NCBI RefSeq assembly: GCF_030063335.1
Contig: NZ_JASISW010000021.1
Coordinates: 48,016-112,015, forward strand
From: Rhodococcus sp. G-MC3
GTDB taxonomy: Bacteria; Actinomycetota; Actinomycetes; Mycobacteriales; Mycobacteriaceae
Reading direction: 5' to 3'
Length of the DNA stretch: 64,000 bases
Part shown: piece after piece, positions 56,592 to 64,000 of the stretch
Layout of the letters: every line of letters starts with the position of its first letter
Position numbering within the stretch: position 1 is the stretch's first letter
The notes under the pieces: model-generated
Databases searched by the model: none
What the model was told of the DNA's origin: nothing
What the model saw: only the letters and a program-made list of their open reading frames with translations
Program-made: the position numbers and the translations under genes

Positions 56592-57302
56592 ATGAATGCG
56601 CCCGCACACTCGGTGGACTCTGTCCGCCACACGGATCGATTGTGGGAAGCGACGGAACAACTCCGTGCCGCGATCGACGATTTGAAATTCTTGAAGCTGC
56701 TCGGCGAGGGCACACTGCCACTGGATGCTTTCCGCACCTACATCGAGCAAGACCAGCTCTACCTGGCCGGATACGCCAAGGCTCTGTCACTTCTCGCATC
56801 CAAGGCTCCCGACGCGAGAACCGCAGCGTTCTGGGCAACCTCCGCTGCGAGCGCCGTCGAGGAAGCCACGTTGCACGAGTCTCTGCTGAGCAGCGACGCA
56901 CTGCCGCGCAGCGATTCACGACCTGAGCACTCACCGGCGTGCCTGGGTTACGTCTCGTACCTCATCGCCGCGGCAGCGACCGAGCCGTATCCCGTTGCAG
57001 CTGCGGCAATTCTTCCGTGCTTTTGGATCTACGCGGACGTCGCAGTCAGGCTCGCGGTCGCGGCACAGGAGGTACTGAGAAAGAACCCCGAACACCCCTA
57101 TGCACGTTGGGTTGCCACCTACGACTCCGACGAGTTCCGCGACGTCGTCGACGGCGCTCGCGTCCTGGTCGACGAGGCGGCCGACCAGGCAACCGAGGGA
57201 CAGCGAGAGCAGATGTTCCAAGCATTCCGCGTAGCTACGCGATACGAATCGATGTTCTGGGACACCGCTCTGCACCCGACACCGTGGCCGGTGACGGCAT
57301 GA
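56592..57302 (+). CDS. tenA: TenA-family aminopyrimidine aminohydrolase
   Basis: 236 residues. TenA helical bundle with FRTYIEQDQLYLAGYAKAL near 50, EPYPVAAAAILPCFWIYADV near 137 (Cys and Tyr of the TenA_C active site) and the C-terminal Glu in TRYESMFWDTAL. Releases HMP from degraded thiamine such as formylaminopyrimidine or aminomethyl-HMP. First gene after the TPP riboswitch and coupled (ATGA) to the importer genes. Confidence 0.93.
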   Translation: MNAPAHSVDSVRHTDRLWEATEQLRAAIDDLKFLKLLGEGTLPLDAFRTYIEQDQLYLAGYAKALSLLASKAPDARTAAFWATSAASAVEEATLHESLLSSDALPRSDSRPEHSPACLGYVSYLIAAAATEPYPVAAAAILPCFWIYADVAVRLAVAAQEVLRKNPEHPYARWVATYDSDEFRDVVDGARVLVDEAADQATEGQREQMFQAFRVATRYESMFWDTALHPTPWPVTA

Positions 57303-58303
57303 GGAAACTGACCGCACTGACCGCGACGATGGTCACCGTCGCCGCGCTCACCGCATGCTCGCAGCCCTCCGACCCCGACTCCATCAGATTCGCCCTCGAC
57401 TGGACCCCGAACACCAACCACACCGGCTTGTATGTGGCACAGCAGGAAGGGTATTTCGCCGACGCAGGACTCGACGTCGAGATACTCCCCTACAACAACA
57501 CATCACCGGACACACTTGTCGACTCGGGAAACGCGGAGTTCGGCATCAGCACCCAGAGCTCGACGACTTTCGCCAAAGCCGCAGGTGCTCACATCGTTTC
57601 CGTCCTTGCGCCGTTGCAGCATTGGGCAACGGCCATCGGCGTCCGCGCCGATCGCGACGACATTCCGAGCCCGAAAGCGTTGGACGGCAAGGTCTACGCG
57701 GGCTTCGGCGACACCGGCGAGGAAGCAGGACTTCGCCAGGTCATCCAGAACGACGGTGGCGCCGGCGACTACCAGAGCGTGGTCCTCGGCACGTCCGCCT
57801 ACGAGGCCGTGTACTCAGGCACCGCCGACTTCACAGTGTCCTACCTGGCATGGGAAGGCATCGAGGCCGAACACAGCGGCACCCCGATGAAGTACTTCGA
57901 GAACACCGACTACGGATTTCCCGATGCCTACGCGATCACGATCAACGGCAACGAAAACTGGCTGGACGACCATCCCGACGAGGCGCAAAAGTTCGTCCAG
58001 GCGGTCCAACGCGGCTACCAACTGGCCGCCGATGACCCCGATCGCGCAGCCCAGGACGTCATCGACGCCAACCCCGGAGTGTTCACCGACGAATCTCTCG
58101 TATTCGAAAGCCAGGAGATGCTGGCCGCGAAATACATGAAGGACGAGTCGGGAACCGTCGGTGGGCAAAACCTCGACAGGTGGAGCGAGTACTCGAAATT
58201 CCTGTACGAGAACGGTGTTCTCGTCGACGAAGGTGGCAGCGCGCTCGAATCCGAGCCCGATTGGTCCACCTACTTCACCGATGAGTACCTCGGCAATCAG
58301 TAG
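57299..58303 (+). CDS. ThiY-like solute-binding lipoprotein (thiamine-pyrimidine import)
   Basis: 334 residues. Signal LTALTATMVTVAALTAC with lipobox (Cys 20). NMT1/THI5 family opening IRFALDWTPNTNHTGLYVAQ, then GYFADAGLDVEILPYN. LDWTPNTNHTG is the diagnostic motif of N-formyl-aminomethyl-pyrimidine (FAMP) binders. ATG at 57299 overlaps the tenA stop. The downstream permease start lies 23 bases inside this gene. Confidence 0.93.
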   Translation: MRKLTALTATMVTVAALTACSQPSDPDSIRFALDWTPNTNHTGLYVAQQEGYFADAGLDVEILPYNNTSPDTLVDSGNAEFGISTQSSTTFAKAAGAHIVSVLAPLQHWATAIGVRADRDDIPSPKALDGKVYAGFGDTGEEAGLRQVIQNDGGAGDYQSVVLGTSAYEAVYSGTADFTVSYLAWEGIEAEHSGTPMKYFENTDYGFPDAYAITINGNENWLDDHPDEAQKFVQAVQRGYQLAADDPDRAAQDVIDANPGVFTDESLVFESQEMLAAKYMKDESGTVGGQNLDRWSEYSKFLYENGVLVDEGGSALESEPDWSTYFTDEYLGNQ

Positions 58304-59114
58304 CGCGGCCGTCGGTACCGCCGAACCTGCAGCCGCATCTCGGTTGCGGTTCGGTGCCGCCGTCCGCTGGGCCCTGCCGTCGGCGACCATCGTCGCCCTG
58401 TTGATTGCGGCGTGGGAAATCTACGTTCGAGTCAGCGGGGTGCGTCCGCAGGTCCTACCGTCCCCGTCGCGAATCGCCGTGCAGGGATGGGCCCATCGGG
58501 ACGCCATCGCCGACAATGCTTCAGCGACACTGCAGGTCACGCTCGTAGGTTTTACCGTGTCGTTGCTCGTCGCCTGGATTCTCGCAGTGGCCGTCGACTT
58601 CTCCCCATGGCTGCGACGCGCCGTCGTCCCACTGTTCGTTGTGTCCCAGACACTTCCGATCATTGCGATCGCGCCGCTGCTCATCATCTGGTTCGGCTTC
58701 GGTCTACTACCGAAGATCCTTGTGATCGCACTGGCTACGTTCTTTCCGATGGCAATCGGCTTGGTCGAGGGATTTGCAGCCGCCGACCGCGACGCCAGGT
58801 CCCTGCTGTCGAGCATGGGCGCCAGCCGATGGCAACAGTTTCGCTACGTCCGCCTGCCGTCGGCGATGCCTCGGTTCTTCACCTCCCTCCGGATCGGGAT
58901 CACTTACGCCGTCGTGGGTGCGATCTTCGCCGAATATGCCGGTGCAAGCGCTGGACTCGGCATTTACATGAGCCAGCAGAAGAACTCGTTCCGCACCGAT
59001 CTCGTTCTCGCTGCCGTCGTCGTCACCGCCGTCATCAGCGTTGCACTGTTCCTGCTGACCTACCTCGCCGAACGTATCGTCGCGCCGTGGGCGATGGAGA
59101 GCAGGCCTCGATGA
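58281..59114 (+). CDS. ThiX-like ABC permease
   Basis: 277 residues from ATG 58281 (MSTSAISSAA), overlapping the binding-protein gene by 23 bases. Six spans starting SATIVALLIAAWEIYVRV. PLFVVSQTLPIIAIAPLLI near 125 and the EAA loop LLSSMGASRWQQFRYVRLP near 175. Homodimeric channel expected, as only one permease gene is present. Confidence 0.9.
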   Translation: MSTSAISSAAVGTAEPAAASRLRFGAAVRWALPSATIVALLIAAWEIYVRVSGVRPQVLPSPSRIAVQGWAHRDAIADNASATLQVTLVGFTVSLLVAWILAVAVDFSPWLRRAVVPLFVVSQTLPIIAIAPLLIIWFGFGLLPKILVIALATFFPMAIGLVEGFAAADRDARSLLSSMGASRWQQFRYVRLPSAMPRFFTSLRIGITYAVVGAIFAEYAGASAGLGIYMSQQKNSFRTDLVLAAVVVTAVISVALFLLTYLAERIVAPWAMESRPR

Positions 59115-59833
59115 GTACTGTCCACGTGGGCGACTTGACCAAATCGTTCGGCGGGCGAGCAGTTCTCGACGGCGTGAACTTCGATGTACACCAGGGTGAG
59201 TTCGTCTCGATCATCGGTCCGAGCGGATCGGGCAAAAGCACGATCTTCAATGTGATTGCCGGACTCGACACGCCGGACTCGGGCGTCGTCGATTCGCCGA
59301 CAAGTGCGTACATGCCACAGAAGGACCTGTTGTTCCCCTGGCGGACGGTGCTGGACAACACAGCGCTCGGCCTGGAAGTTCAGGGAGTGCCGAAGGGAGA
59401 AGCTCGCGCGCAGGCGCAGGCCCTGTTCCCTGTGTTCGGACTCGACGGGTACGAGAAAGCCCGTCCGTCGGAGATGTCGGGCGGGATGCGGCAGCGGGCA
59501 GCCATGCTGCGCACTGTTGTTCAGGGACACGACCTACTGCTGCTGGACGAGCCGTTCGGCGCACTCGATTCGCTGACCCGTACCGGCATGCAGCGGTGGC
59601 TTCAGGATATGTGGCTCGAGTACGGGTGGACCGTCCTCATGATCACCCACGACATTCGTGAAGCCGTCTACCTCTCCGACCGAGTGATCGTGTTATCGGA
59701 CAAGCCCGCACGTGTGCGTCGGCAGGTGACGGTACCGCTGCCTCGTCCACGGGAGCCGTCGATCGTCACGACACCCGAATTCGCGGCCGTCGAAGCCGAA
59801 TTGATGGACGTACTGATCAGCACCAGCTACTGA
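59111..59833 (+). CDS. ThiZ-like ABC ATPase
   Basis: 240 residues. Walker A GPSGSGKSTIFNVI near 37, Q-loop YMPQKDLLFPWRTV, signature MSGGMRQRAAMLRTV, Walker B LLLLDEPFGALDSLTRTGM and H-loop MITHDIREAV. Last gene of the riboswitch-controlled tenA-thiYXZ-like operon, followed by a hairpin. Confidence 0.92.
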   Translation: MSTVHVGDLTKSFGGRAVLDGVNFDVHQGEFVSIIGPSGSGKSTIFNVIAGLDTPDSGVVDSPTSAYMPQKDLLFPWRTVLDNTALGLEVQGVPKGEARAQAQALFPVFGLDGYEKARPSEMSGGMRQRAAMLRTVVQGHDLLLLDEPFGALDSLTRTGMQRWLQDMWLEYGWTVLMITHDIREAVYLSDRVIVLSDKPARVRRQVTVPLPRPREPSIVTTPEFAAVEAELMDVLISTSY

Positions 59834-59917
59834 CTCGGCGAGCTCGATCGATCGCCGCAGGATATTTTTGGCAATCGACGTGGACGCCGTCGGGGCGGCA
59901 GGCGAGGCATCGGACGT

Positions 59918-59975
59918 CGTCGACCGGTGGTCAGCGGTAGCCGGTCCAGCCGGTCCCGCTGACCACCGGTGTCGA
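59918..59975 (+). terminator. Hairpin terminator after the thiamine-salvage operon
   Basis: Perfect 14-base arms, CCGGTGGTCAGCGG at 59924-59937 and its complement at 59956-59969, extended by GTCGA/TCGAC with a one-base bulge. The 18-base loop contains a small CCGG...CCGG helix. It lies about 85 bases past the ATPase stop and before the end of the convergent azoreductase gene. Confidence 0.7.
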
Positions 59976-60006
59976 CACTGCGGCAAGCCCGACGAGGTCA
60001 AGCGTG

Positions 60007-60666
60007 CTAGCTGGCCGCAGGTGCCGCGCCCAGGCGAGTTGCGAGGCCGGTCACTGCACTTCGTGCGTCAGCCAGGCTGTTCGCGGCCTGCGGAACGAGA
60101 GGTGCCATCGCCGGAACCCGGTTCGCCAGCGTCAGATCCACGGTCACGACGAAAACCTCCATCCCCAAAGCAACACCGAGTACCTGCTGTAACTGCGCAA
60201 CGGTGTGGTCGGCACCGAAGTCCGGTGTGCCAGGTCCGTACTGGTTGCCGCGCGAGGACACCACGACAACAGGCTTGCCCTCTAGTGGTCGTGTCGGTGA
60301 GTCGAACGGCACAGTGATTCCCGGTACGTGGATGTAGTCGATCCAGGCCTTCAACGTCGATGGGATCGACCAGTTGTACATCGGAGCGCCGATCAAGACC
60401 ACGTCCGCGGAGACCAACTCGTCGATCAGTTCCTTCTGAAGAGCCTCCGCCTCGGGAGGTGCGACCTCGTTCGGCGTGCGCAGATGCGGCGCCCAATGCA
60501 TCGCCGCCGACGGAAGATGCGGTGGCGGCGTGCGATGAAGATCGCGGTAGATCACCGAATTATCCGCGCCGAGCGAATGCCACACATCCGAAAACAGGGC
60601 GGTGACCGAACGGCTGACCGAACTGTCGAGATCTGCGGACGAATCCAGGTGTAACAACTGCGGCAC
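60007..60666 (-). CDS. FMN-dependent NADH-azoreductase family protein
   Basis: 219 residues, flavodoxin-like. N-terminal [19 protein letters not shown] (FMN phosphate loop), then the family motif [22 protein letters not shown] near 90-112, given in part here, and [16 protein letters not shown] near 132. GTG at 60666 has AAGGAG 8 bases upstream. Reduces quinones and azo compounds with NADH; physiological role probably quinone or thiol stress. Confidence 0.87.
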   Translation of the reverse strand: MPQLLHLDSSADLDSSVSRSVTALFSDVWHSLGADNSVIYRDLHRTPPPHLPSAAMHWAPHLRTPNEVAPPEAEALQKELIDELVSADVVLIGAPMYNWSIPSTLKAWIDYIHVPGITVPFDSPTRPLEGKPVVVVSSRGNQYGPGTPDFGADHTVAQLQQVLGVALGMEVFVVTVDLTLANRVPAMAPLVPQAANSLADARSAVTGLATRLGAAPAAS

Positions 60667-60723
60667 GTGCGCTCTCCTTCTGGTGGGGGTATTCCAAAGA
60701 CTATGCCCAGTAGGGTCGGCGGC

Positions 60724-61089
60724 ATGGACCATCGGTACATAGCTTCTGCACTGTCCCATCACGACGCCCGGAAAGTCACAGCGATGATCGGAGAGCTCGG
60801 CGATCGAATCCCGACCGTTGCGTTCGACGGCGTGGAACTCGATGTCGAACCGTCCGCGCGGCGGGCGGTGATCGAACTTCTGCGTCAGCTCGCCAGCGGC
60901 ACCGCAGTCACCCTCGGACCAGTCGCAGAGTTACTGACGACGTCGCAGGCTGCCGAAGTACTCGGCGTCTCCGACACCTACGTGCGACGCCTCGCGGACT
61001 CGGGAGAACTCACCATCGAGATGCGCGGAACACACCGGCGATTCCGGCTCGAGGACCTTGTCCGGCACCGAGAACGTTTCACACCATGA
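60724..61089 (+). CDS. Excisionase-type helix-turn-helix DNA-binding protein
   Basis: 121 residues. The N-terminal half is unassigned; the C-terminal half is a MerR/Xis-like [23 protein letters not shown] followed by [18 protein letters not shown]. Such proteins often act as antitoxins beside PIN-domain toxins, and the N-terminal layout fits that class. No PIN gene follows here. No integrase is nearby, so a phage excisionase is unlikely. Probably a stand-alone regulator or orphan antitoxin. Confidence 0.75.
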   Translation: MDHRYIASALSHHDARKVTAMIGELGDRIPTVAFDGVELDVEPSARRAVIELLRQLASGTAVTLGPVAELLTTSQAAEVLGVSDTYVRRLADSGELTIEMRGTHRRFRLEDLVRHRERFTP

Positions 61090-61107
61090 CATGCGCCGTG
61101 CGCAGAA

Positions 61108-61428
61108 TCAGCCTGCTGTGCGGTCCAACAGCTCCGATTGCAGGGTCAACAGGTCGCGGAATGCTTCCCCCGAAGCACGCCAGAGCTGTTCACCGTCGAT
61201 AAAGTCCACACCAAGGAACTTCACATCTCCTCGGTAGGCACCGACGTCGACCGACAGCTTCCTCACTACCGCCGATATGTCGCGGTCGAGATAACCGGCG
61301 TCAGCCCTTTCCAACGTGCGGAACCGAGTCGCAAAGTCCTCAGCGGATATTCGCCGATCCACGAATTGCGCCACGAGAATCACGAACCGCGATGCCTGCC
61401 ACGATGGGGATCGGAAGGAATGCTCCAC
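61108..61428 (-). CDS. Small protein, weakly similar to colicin-type immunity proteins
   Basis: 106 residues from GTG 61428. All-helical prediction; VILVAQFVDRRISAEDFATRF near 13 and VKFLGVDFIDGEQLWRASGE near 68 (each quoted in part) recall the helical-bundle colicin D/E immunity fold, where acidic residues mimic nucleic acid. A longer frame starting upstream is rich in Arg/Ser and unconvincing. No toxin gene is adjacent. It converges on the HTH gene with 18 bases between stops. Confidence 0.5.
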   Translation of the reverse strand: MEHSFRSPSWQASRFVILVAQFVDRRISAEDFATRFRTLERADAGYLDRDISAVVRKLSVDVGAYRGDVKFLGVDFIDGEQLWRASGEAFRDLLTLQSELLDRTAG

Positions 61429-61657
61429 GAAACGGGCCTCTCGCTGGTCGACAACGCCGCTCGCCGTCGAACTCCTCGGACCGAATCGCCTCGACGCTAC
61501 GCACAGAAGCCAGCTTGAGCAGCTGCACGCTGAGGGGTGTCGGCGACTCGGATGCACAACATCAACAACACCCACGGTAACGACGAAACCCTGACGAATC
61601 CGCTGTATCCGACATTGCTATGACCGATCACAACCCGCAGATCGGCGCACTTGTGCG

Positions 61658-62431
61658 CTAGCGGAGACTGTCCAGTGGCTCCCGTTGTGGAGTGTCGAGT
61701 TGCCAGAACTTCCAACCATCTCTGACCTCGACGTCACCACTGATATGTGTCGCGACGGCACTCGCGGCCTCGGTGGGACTCTCGAAGCGTCGACCTTCCA
61801 TCGGGCCCTGAATGATCTCGAGCCGTTCACTGTCAGGGTCGAAACGAGCGCTGAGCCGGTAGCCGTCGAAATCGGCGACAACCCTGACCCGAATGTCGAT
61901 CACCTCGTCGACAGCGGCCGCAGATCGCTTCGATGCGACACGGCGAACCACTTTGGTGTGCTTCTGATTGGACGCGGTGTGTGCAGCATCTGCGAGACCC
62001 GGATCGGCCGCGGCATGCAGTCCGAGCAGGGACCACTTCTCGCGTCCGTGCTGAACACGTCCCACTGCAATTGCGTGGTGCCCGGTGCGAGTTCGCAATG
62101 GAGCGTCCTGCATCCAGAGATCGACTTCGCCCTTGATATCAGCGGCCATCTCCTCCGAGGACACCATGAAAAAGGAGGGGTCGGGAGTACCCAGATCGAC
62201 GAAGACCCAGTACGACGAATCGGTGTCATCGCTCGCGAGAGACTCGTCCTGGCGTCGAGCCTTCCAGTCACCGCTAGCCTTCGTTCGGACCCGAACGATG
62301 CAGCTCGACCCATCGACCCCCCAGACCTGCACGGGGTTGCGTCTCGAGGTGGTCAACCGCTCAGCGCGGCCACCTCGCAACACGACTGCGCCGATGAAGG
62401 CCCTGATTCCCTGCTCCGATACATCTTCCAC
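61658..62431 (-). CDS. Uncharacterised protein, possibly degenerate nuclease-like fold
   Basis: 257 residues from GTG 62431. Segments IRAFIGAVVLRGG, CIVRVRTKASGDW (near 44) and YWVFVDLGTPDPSFFMV (near 75) resemble the layout of PD-(D/E)XK-like proteins of the DUF4365 kind, where VxVKT carries a catalytic Lys, but the preceding acidic residues are not clear. The C-terminal 60 residues form a separate region ending WKFWQLDTPQREPLDSLR. Function unknown; may be inactive. Confidence 0.55.
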   Translation of the reverse strand: MEDVSEQGIRAFIGAVVLRGGRAERLTTSRRNPVQVWGVDGSSCIVRVRTKASGDWKARRQDESLASDDTDSSYWVFVDLGTPDPSFFMVSSEEMAADIKGEVDLWMQDAPLRTRTGHHAIAVGRVQHGREKWSLLGLHAAADPGLADAAHTASNQKHTKVVRRVASKRSAAAVDEVIDIRVRVVADFDGYRLSARFDPDSERLEIIQGPMEGRRFESPTEAASAVATHISGDVEVRDGWKFWQLDTPQREPLDSLR

Positions 62432-62566
62432 TGCGCAACCTCAGATTCTGCCTACCCGTGCAGATGAAGAGAGGTGCCTACGACGGGCAGCGTGCGCACG
62501 ACTCTGAGTTCTACCCCTAGTCTAGTGCTCCGACACCACCCACAGGAACCGTGCACAATCACAGAC

Positions 62567-62872
62567 ATGGAAATCCGCGTGGAGCACCAGGCCGAACACC
62601 ATCGATTCGTGCTCTTCGTCGGTCTGACCGAAGCTGCATTCTCGGAGTACTTCGACGCCGACACCAAGCGGAATTTCTACCACACCGTGACACTCCCCCA
62701 GTACCGCGGACGAGGACTCGCCGCGGTACTGACCGAGTATGCACTCGACGACACACGTGCACGCGGTATGACCGTTGTACCGGCGTGCTGGTTCGTCAAC
62801 GAATTCATCGAAACGAACGCAGAAAAATATGCAAACTTGCTTACCTCCGCCGAATCGCCCGGCGCGCGATAG
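62567..62872 (+). CDS. GNAT-type N-acetyltransferase, NATD1/YjdJ-like
   Basis: 101 residues, a minimal acetyltransferase. The acetyl-CoA pyrophosphate loop is TLPQYRGRGLAAVLTEYAL near 43 (QxRGRG-type), and the VVPACWFVNEFI strand near 75 is typical of the short NATD1/YjdJ family. Substrate unknown. The 3' end overlaps a convergent small gene by 32 bases. Confidence 0.82.
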   Translation: MEIRVEHQAEHHRFVLFVGLTEAAFSEYFDADTKRNFYHTVTLPQYRGRGLAAVLTEYALDDTRARGMTVVPACWFVNEFIETNAEKYANLLTSAESPGAR

Positions 62873-62990
62873 CAAGAAGCCGGTAGCCCTCGACGCTGCC
62901 CGTCTTCTTTCCTGTGCGCTGGTTATATCGCTCCAGAGACTTGGCCACCCTCAACTCGTGCTCTCGAATCACGTTCTCGTACGAATACAT
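62841..62990 (-). CDS. Very small basic protein (49 residues)
   Basis: Starts MYSYENVIREHELRVAKSLE and ends RAIRRR. An AGGAG lies 6 bases before the ATG at 62990 and supports real translation. Strongly basic C-terminal half, predicted helical. No family recognised; it could bind nucleic acid or membrane. Longer in-frame readings upstream lack a ribosome site. Confidence 0.55.
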   Translation of the reverse strand: MYSYENVIREHELRVAKSLERYNQRTGKKTGSVEGYRLLAIARRAIRRR

Positions 62991-63572
62991 CGAAACTCCT
63001 GTAAATGCCCACAAGGGCGGAAAGCGCGGCTGACGCGATGGCGCAGCGGCACGGGATCGAGACAGCGGAATGAACGTCGCTATCGAGATAGAATTACGAC
63101 GTCGGATCGCCAAAAGAGTCGGCCGACAGTCGTATCGGATGAATCACCCAAGGCCGCACCTCTTTTCGTTCGCTCCGCGTTCGTATCGTTACGCTGAACA
63201 TCATGCGACAGCCGCTACCTTCGGCGCCACTGATTTAAATCTGGGAATCCCGCACATGCACGCGCGAGTGAGCAGGGCGTGAGCGGGGTTCATCACGCTC
63301 CCGCCAGTGCATGTGCGTTTGCGCGAGGCATGGGGTTGGTGAGTCCTATTGCAGAACAGTTGATTCCATCGCGTTGGCGTGAGCGCCACAGTTGTGCGGG
63401 ATCGGGGATTGCCGGCTGGCAACTGGCGGTGCGGCTCACATGTCGGTGTGTTGCTGTGCACTCGACTGTTCGTCAGATCCACACCCCGGCTGGAGGTTGC
63501 CGAGGGCGTGAACCGCGCATCCGGAGCGTAAATCCAGGGGGGCGCCCCTCGCTGTGGATTGGTCCTGGAATG
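62991..63572. other. Long non-coding stretch before the rRNA terminator
   Basis: About 580 bases without a convincing gene. Several open frames of 60-150 codons exist but have poor codon use and no ribosome sites. The only structure seen is an 11-base perfect inverted repeat, CGCACATGCAC at 63251-63261 and its complement at 63307-63317, enclosing 45 bases. There is no recognisable tRNA. Confidence 0.6.
63251..63317. repeat. 11-base inverted repeat enclosing 45 bases
   Basis: Perfect arms at 63251-63261 and 63307-63317. The interior is GC-rich with partial self-complementarity (GAGCGG/CTCCCGC region). Could be a structured RNA or a terminator read-through element downstream of the rRNA operon. 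Confidence 0.5.
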
Positions 63573-63613
63573 CAGGTAACCCCTGAACCACAGTGTGGTT
63601 CAGGGGTTACCTG
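63573..63613 (-). terminator. rRNA operon terminator
   Basis: Perfect 19-base arms, 63573-63591 and 63595-63613, with a 3-base loop; the stem includes GGTAACCCCTGAACCAC. It begins 8 bases past the 5S rRNA 3' end on the minus strand. No T-run follows. Confidence 0.88.
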
Positions 63614-63621
63614 TGAAAATG

Positions 63622-63741
63622 TGTTCGGCGGTGTCCTACTCTCCCACACCCTGTCGAGTGCAGTACCATCGGCGCTGGAGGGCTTAGCTTCCGGGTTCGG
63701 AATGGGACCGGGCGTTTCCCCTCCGCTATGGCCGCCGTAAC
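63622..63741 (-). rRNA. rrf: 5S ribosomal RNA
   Basis: Minus-strand sequence begins GTTACGGCGGCCATAGCGGA and ends near CACCGCCGAACA, whose ends pair as helix I. The internal CCCATTCCGAACCCGGAAG loop is universal in bacterial 5S RNA. About 120 nt; exact ends are uncertain by a few bases. Confidence 0.97.
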
Positions 63742-63914
63742 TCTGTGAAACAGTGTCACACGGAACACAACGGTCAAATATCAACTCGTCTTCGCCGGGG
63801 AACCCAGAGGGTTCGACGGTCGAATACAAGATGAACCTGTGTTGGTTCATTCAATTATTTTGCTGTACTGAAACGTGTGTTGTTTCAGATATTGCACAGT
63901 GGACGCGTAGCTTC

Positions 63915-64000
63915 TTTGTGGTAAGTCCTCGGCCTATTAGTACCAGTCACCTGCATCGGTTACCCGACTTCCAGTTCTGGCCTATCAACCCGGTGGTCTG
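63915..64000 (-). rRNA. rrl: 23S ribosomal RNA, 3' end only
   Basis: Minus-strand sequence contains GGTACTAATAGGCCGAGGAC, the conserved 3' terminus of 23S rRNA, preceded by AACCGATGCAGGTGACT-like sequence. It runs off the right edge. The 3' end is placed near 63915 and could shift by about 10 bases. The 23S-5S spacer (63742-63914, 173 bases) shows no tRNA. Confidence 0.96.

Noticed and set aside
60724..61089. Phage excisionase or integrated element marked by the Xis-like HTH.
   Set aside because: No integrase, attachment-site repeats or phage structural genes are seen nearby. The HTH type is common in antitoxins and regulators.
63070..63482. Possible genes on both strands between the small basic protein and the rRNA terminator.
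   Set aside because: Poor codon bias, no ribosome sites and no similarity. They cross the inverted repeat and spacer.

Overview
The window is GC-rich, with strongly G/C-biased third codon positions. It looks like chromosomal DNA of a mycolata actinobacterium, most likely Rhodococcus in the broad sense. Supporting this are the split-subunit PntAa/PntAb/PntB transhydrogenase, a LigB-type ATP-dependent ligase, tandem DUF3558-like lipoproteins, F420-type LLM oxidoreductase chemistry, and an erythritol/L-threitol dehydrogenase very close to the EltD I remember from Mycolicibacterium smegmatis. The genus is inferred from gene content, not from a database match.

Layout, left to right. 1-430: 3' end of an Hsp70-like gene, possibly frameshifted. 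454-5837 (minus): a complete valine-catabolic operon (mmsA, isobutyryl-CoA dehydrogenase, 3-hydroxyisobutyryl-CoA hydrolase, mmsB, enoyl-CoA hydratase) with a candidate promoter and operator. 5973-9553 (minus): a SNF2 helicase and SWIM zinc-finger pair. 9710-12227 (plus): an oxidoreductase, a secreted HNH-nuclease-like lipoprotein and a shikimate-dehydrogenase-like gene. 12261-17086: an N-acetylglucosamine unit made of nagB, nagA and PTS EIIC on minus, EIIB and EIIA on plus, and a GntR regulator of NagR/DasR type. 17187-29518: a tetritol (erythritol/threitol) locus. It holds a minus-strand operon of eltD, solute-binding protein, two permeases, two ATPases, a dihydroxyacetone-kinase-type kinase and an RpiB-type isomerase. 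Divergent from it are a SorC-type regulator and an SDR dehydrogenase, and an FGGY kinase lies convergent to these.

29571-42424: mixed housekeeping and accessory genes. They include a BenE-type transporter, thioesterase, APH-like kinase, MFS transporter, pntAa-pntAb-pntB, HIT protein, peptidase E-like protein, two DUF3558-like lipoproteins and a GlcD-type FAD oxidase. Two small genes here (32480-32869 and 39424-39735) are paralogs of a family I do not recognise. 42476-50723 (minus): one tightly packed eight-gene operon for reductive pyrimidine catabolism. It contains beta-ureidopropionase, dihydropyrimidinase, an LLM/F420-type oxidoreductase, an NMT1/THI5-type ABC importer and a class III aminotransferase. 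No classical dihydropyrimidine dehydrogenase is present, which makes the LLM enzyme the most interesting candidate in the window.

50837-56210: LigB, a type-B carboxylesterase, a lipoprotein and a sugar-porter MFS protein. 56503-59833 (plus): a TPP riboswitch controlling tenA and a ThiXYZ-like importer, for salvage of thiamine pyrimidine. 60007-62990: an azoreductase and a patch of small poorly characterised genes. 63573-64000 (minus): the end of an rRNA operon, with the 23S 3' end, 5S rRNA and a strong hairpin terminator. No CRISPR array, insertion sequence, integrase or tRNA gene was seen.
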